Below, piece after piece: positions 19,845-22,268 of a stretch of DNA of 22,268 bases. Origin of the DNA: WRCA01 sp964587855 (GTDB lineage: Bacteria > Pseudomonadota > Alphaproteobacteria > Rs-D84). The first letter of the stretch is position 1, and each line of letters starts with the position of its first letter. The stretch lies in NCBI GenBank assembly GCA_964587855.1, contig CAZPLT010000011.1:1-22268 (forward strand), given 5' to 3'. The notes beneath the pieces are model-generated. The model did not search any database. It was not told the DNA's origin and saw nothing but the letters and a program-made list of their open reading frames with translations. The position numbers and the translations under genes were made by a program.

Positions 19845-21607
19845 TATAATCTTGCGCCGGCATTAAAACCTATTTTTTGACGGATGCCTGCGCTTTTTCT
19901 TTCGCGCATTAATTCATCAATTTTTTGGGTTGTAAATTCCGTTGGAACGTCTTCGCCATTGGACAACAATAAAGTTCTGCGTAAAATTGCGGTCAATGTT
20001 CTTTGTAATTCACGAACGCCCTGCTCGGCCGTGTAATTTCTGATTAAATGACGCAAAGCAGCATCATCAATCGTGATATTATCTACGTTCCATCCGGCAT
20101 CTTTTGCCGAACGTTTAATTAAATGTTCACGGGCGATTTTAATTTTTTCTTCTTCGGTGTATCCAGGAATTTCAATTATTTCCATACGATCTTTTAATGC
20201 TGGCGACATATTCAAACTGTTTGCAGTTGCAATAAAGACAACATTACCCAAATCAAAATCTACCTCTAGATAATGATCACGAAAACTTTTATTTTGTTCT
20301 GGATCCAAAATTTCCAGCAAAGCGCTTTCTGGATCGCCACGATGATCGCGTCCCATTTTATCAATTTCATCCAATACTATTACTGGATTATTTGCGCCGC
20401 AACGTTTCAATGCGTCCATAATACGACCAGGTTGCGAACCAATATAAGTTTTTCTGTGACCACGGAAATGAGCCTCGTCACTGACACCACCCAAAGAAAT
20501 TCTTTGATATTTACGTCCCAAAGCTTTGGCTACGCTACGACCCAAGCTGGTTTTACCAACGCCAGGTGCACCAACCAGACATAAAATACTGCCCGATGCA
20601 TTTCCAGTTTTACGCATAACAGCAATATGTTCCAAAATTCTTTCTTTGATTGGTTGCATTCCAGAATGCTCACTGTCCAATGCTTCACGTGATTTTGCTA
20701 AATCAATTGGCATAGAATCTGACTTGTCCCATGGCAATGATAATAATTCATCTAAATACGTTTTTAAAATTGCCCCTTCGGTACTCATTGCGTTATGGCT
20801 GCGCATACGACGCCATTCCGATAAAGCCTTGTCTTTTGCCTCTTTTGGCATAGCTGATTCTTCTATACGCTTTTTAATATTTTCTGTGTCCATTTCTTCG
20901 CTGTCTTCGCCCAGCTCTTTTTGAATGGCCCTCAGCTTTTCTTGTAAAACATGATTACGTTGTCCGCCCTCTAGCTGTTGTTGGACGCGTCTGCTAATTG
21001 ACGCATCAATTTTTGCTATTTCAGACATCATACTGATTTGTTCCAATAACAAAACCAATTTATCACTGTAATTATGAGCAGATAAAATTTTGACCGCGGC
21101 ATCAGTTTCAGTGCTAATCATTTGGACAACTGCATCGATGAATGCAGGCATTGGATAATTTTCTATGATAGTATTTAATTTATCAATTCTAAATTTTCGT
21201 GGTAATGCCAATTCTGATAATTGATCTGCAACCTTGTCCCGCAAAGCAATTGTTTGTTCAAATTCACTGTCATCTGTAAATGGTAATTCAGTTGGGATAC
21301 CACTGAACAATCCATCTTTGACTGAAATATCCGAAATAGAAACCGCTGATTTTGTTTGGACAATTGTATGAATAGAATTATCCGGTAAACGTAAAATCTG
21401 GATAACTTCTGCCAATGTTCCAATTTTAAATAATTCTTCGGGGTCTGTTGGATAATTCCATTTATGTTGTGGCGCCAAAATAACCCGGCGATTACCAGCA
21501 ACTGCGGCATCCATACAAGCAACCGAAATTTGATTATCCAAATAAATTGGGACGGTTAAACCTGGCTGTATTACTAAATCTTTCAAAGGTAAAATAAATT
21601 CTTTCAT
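19844..21607 (-). CDS. lon: Lon-like AAA+ protein lacking the protease domain
   Basis: A 587-residue protein equal to the N-terminal and ATPase parts of Lon (usually about 780-800 residues). It has the LON substrate-binding domain (1-185, starting FILPLKDLVIQPG), the helical LQEKLRAIQKELGE segment (221-234), Walker A GAPGVGKT at 346-353, Walker B VIVLDE at 409-414, sensor 1 ATAN at 460-463 and sensor 2 GVRELQR at 530-536. It then ends with RKSAGIRQKIGFNAGARL, where the S16 protease domain with its Ser-Lys pair should begin. No protease fragment follows in any frame: the next gene, tsaB, starts at the stop codon. ATPase motifs look intact, so an unfoldase without proteolysis is possible. Alternatively it is a truncation of the usual gene with a second lon elsewhere. 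It heads the operon lon-tsaB-rimI. Confidence 0.9.
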   Translation of the reverse strand: MKEFILPLKDLVIQPGLTVPIYLDNQISVACMDAAVAGNRRVILAPQHKWNYPTDPEELFKIGTLAEVIQILRLPDNSIHTIVQTKSAVSISDISVKDGLFSGIPTELPFTDDSEFEQTIALRDKVADQLSELALPRKFRIDKLNTIIENYPMPAFIDAVVQMISTETDAAVKILSAHNYSDKLVLLLEQISMMSEIAKIDASISRRVQQQLEGGQRNHVLQEKLRAIQKELGEDSEEMDTENIKKRIEESAMPKEAKDKALSEWRRMRSHNAMSTEGAILKTYLDELLSLPWDKSDSMPIDLAKSREALDSEHSGMQPIKERILEHIAVMRKTGNASGSILCLVGAPGVGKTSLGRSVAKALGRKYQRISLGGVSDEAHFRGHRKTYIGSQPGRIMDALKRCGANNPVIVLDEIDKMGRDHRGDPESALLEILDPEQNKSFRDHYLEVDFDLGNVVFIATANSLNMSPALKDRMEIIEIPGYTEEEKIKIAREHLIKRSAKDAGWNVDNITIDDAALRHLIRNYTAEQGVRELQRTLTAILRRTLLLSNGEDVPTEFTTQKIDELMRERKSAGIRQKIGFNAGARL

Positions 21608-21614
21608 AGTAATG

Positions 21615-21644
21615 ATAATATAAAGTTTTTTTATTGATTTGCAA
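21615..21644 (-). promoter_or_regulatory. lon promoter, possibly giving a leaderless mRNA
   Basis: On the minus strand TTGCAA (21644-21639), 18 bases and TATTAT (21620-21615), the same hexamers as the rnpB promoter. Only seven bases separate the -10 from the lon ATG (21607) and no Shine-Dalgarno fits, so transcription would begin at or next to the start codon. Confidence 0.55.
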
Positions 21645-21749
21645 GTGGCGTAAGAAATAAATAGTTTTATATAAAATTTGCTTCCGATTATATTATAAAA
21701 ATGATATATTTATTTCTCATTAGATTATTTTATTAAAAAAAAAGAAAAT

Positions 21750-21957
21750 ATGAAAAAAATTAATATTATTTACAATATTTGTAACAATTGCATCCACTGG
21801 TTATGCCAAAGTAACACGACGATGTTCAGACAACCGGGGGATAACTTGTCTGTCAGAATTTGGGAAACCTGTTCATGTGTGGGAACGCCCAGAATTGTTG
21901 GAGAAAGTTCCAACTCAGGCACAAAACGTTGAAGCAATACAAAGATTAGATTTATAA
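21750..21957 (+). pseudogene. Small secreted protein gene with a one-base frameshift
   Basis: The ATG at 21750 is followed by a run of seven A. Read straight, the frame gives a sequence with no signal peptide. With one A fewer, the frame gives MKKLILFTIFVTIASTGYA, a good signal peptide with cleavage after YA, then KVTRRCSDNRGITCLSEFGK and PVHVWERPELLEKVPTQAQN up to TAA at 21955-21957 (about 68 residues). A terminator follows at once. The mature chain has two Cys that could form a disulphide. So the gene is either broken by an insertion in the A-run, misread at the homopolymer, or expressed by slippage. The family is not recognised. Confidence 0.72.
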
Positions 21958-21959
21958 AT

Positions 21960-21985
21960 CGCCCTATATGGGCGGTTTTTTTTAT
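21960..21985 (+). terminator. Rho-independent terminator
   Basis: CGCCC (21960-21964), loop TATAT, GGGCG (21970-21974) and a run of eight T after one G. It ends the small secreted gene and faces the 3' end of ssrA on the other strand. Confidence 0.88.
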
Positions 21986-21989
21986 TAGA

Positions 21990-22268
21990 TACCGGTTTCT
22001 GGTGCCAGGTACCGGCGAACCCCGCAAAAGCTAAACGGAATCAATCAACAATTGCCGACGGATCCCAGTGCCATTAGGCAGCCATTGCAAAACGAACATT
22101 GTCGTTCGCAGCGAAATTATCGCCATTCAGTTTTTATCGGTCTTTCGCGGCAACCACGCCGGACACACTCTTTATCTTTCAGCCCCTGTCGAAGCTATTT
22201 CATCCCCATATAGTTTATTGGTGGAGATGTGGGGTACCGCCCCCCAGTCCAAAAAGCCTATTACATAA
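21990..22268 (-). ncRNA. ssrA: Permuted two-piece tmRNA (partial at the window edge)
   Basis: On the minus strand the acceptor piece comes first: a T-arm-like stem TGGGG/CCCCA, then CATCTCC, A and CCA (CCA at 22221-22219). After an 11-nt intervening stretch the coding piece begins with GGGGATG (22207-22201), which pairs with CATCTCC. The conserved TAGCTTCGACAGGGG follows, and then the tag reading frame NGDNFAANDNVRFAMAA ending in TAA at 22076-22074. This order, 3' part before 5' part, is the circular permutation known from alphaproteobacteria, where the RNA is processed into two pieces. The tag is added to proteins on stalled ribosomes and directs them to proteases. The gene's 5' end may lie beyond 22268; the 3' end is set at the last stem (CCGGT/ACCGG, about 21991-22015). 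Confidence 0.9.

Noticed and set aside
20073..20924. Plus-strand frames of 66-132 codons opposite lon
   Set aside because: They are complements of a clearly conserved AAA+ gene, without starts of quality or family resemblance.
21750..21932. 60-codon frame starting at the ATG with seven A
   Set aside because: As written, it has no signal peptide or sensible composition; the +1-shifted frame from the same ATG gives a secreted protein that ends at a terminator.
22068..22268. 66-codon plus-strand frame at the right edge
   Set aside because: It lies entirely within the permuted tmRNA gene on the other strand.

Overview
The window reads as a contig piece from an uncultured, AT-rich alphaproteobacterium, probably host- or gut-associated. 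The evidence is a circularly permuted two-piece tmRNA gene (ssrA) at the right end, a compact RNase P RNA, the gene pair tsaB-rimI, and accessory families typical of alphaproteobacterial mobile DNA (DUF3768-like, DUF6362-like). The run of exactly 100 N at 15478-15577 shows a scaffolded, metagenome-style assembly. Species cannot be fixed from the sequence alone.

Left chromosome (1-2552): the 3' end of an unknown gene, a non-coding stretch with repeated TTCCCTG boxes, a minus-strand protein joining a ribbon-helix-helix-like domain to a Gly/Arg-rich repeat tail, and a radical SAM enzyme with its terminator.

Integrated element (2590-14103, about 11.5 kb): it lies inside a minus-strand tRNA-Arg(UCU) gene. 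The 5' half of that tRNA is at 14135-14096 and the 3' half at 2597-2553. The halves share an 8-bp direct repeat (ATTAGAAA) that is the anticodon loop, and joined together they give a 77-nt tRNA. Directly repeated TGTAGCA boxes inside each end look like integrase arm sites. The core carries a LexA/S24-type repressor, DUF6362-like and DUF6291-like proteins, two small AlpA/Xis-type HTH proteins and a tyrosine integrase. No capsid, tail or conjugation genes are seen, so it resembles a phage satellite or small integrative element. Cargo at the left is a type IIS-like restriction-modification operon (fused double adenine methyltransferase plus AlwI/N.BspD6I-like endonuclease), a DUF3768 protein, an HNH protein and two tiny proteins. 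Cargo at the right is a complete, different tRNA-Arg(UCU) with its own promoter, followed 20 nt later by a three-helix membrane protein. The element therefore appears to break the host tRNA-Arg(UCU) and bring a replacement; this is the most interesting observation in the window.

Right chromosome (14104-22268): a secretory gene cluster with a collagen-like protein and two related repeat proteins (assembly gap inside), tspO, rnpB (minus), a PIF1/RecD-like helicase, and the minus-strand operon lon-tsaB-rimI, in which Lon stops before its protease domain. After these come a small secreted-protein gene broken by one extra A, and ssrA.
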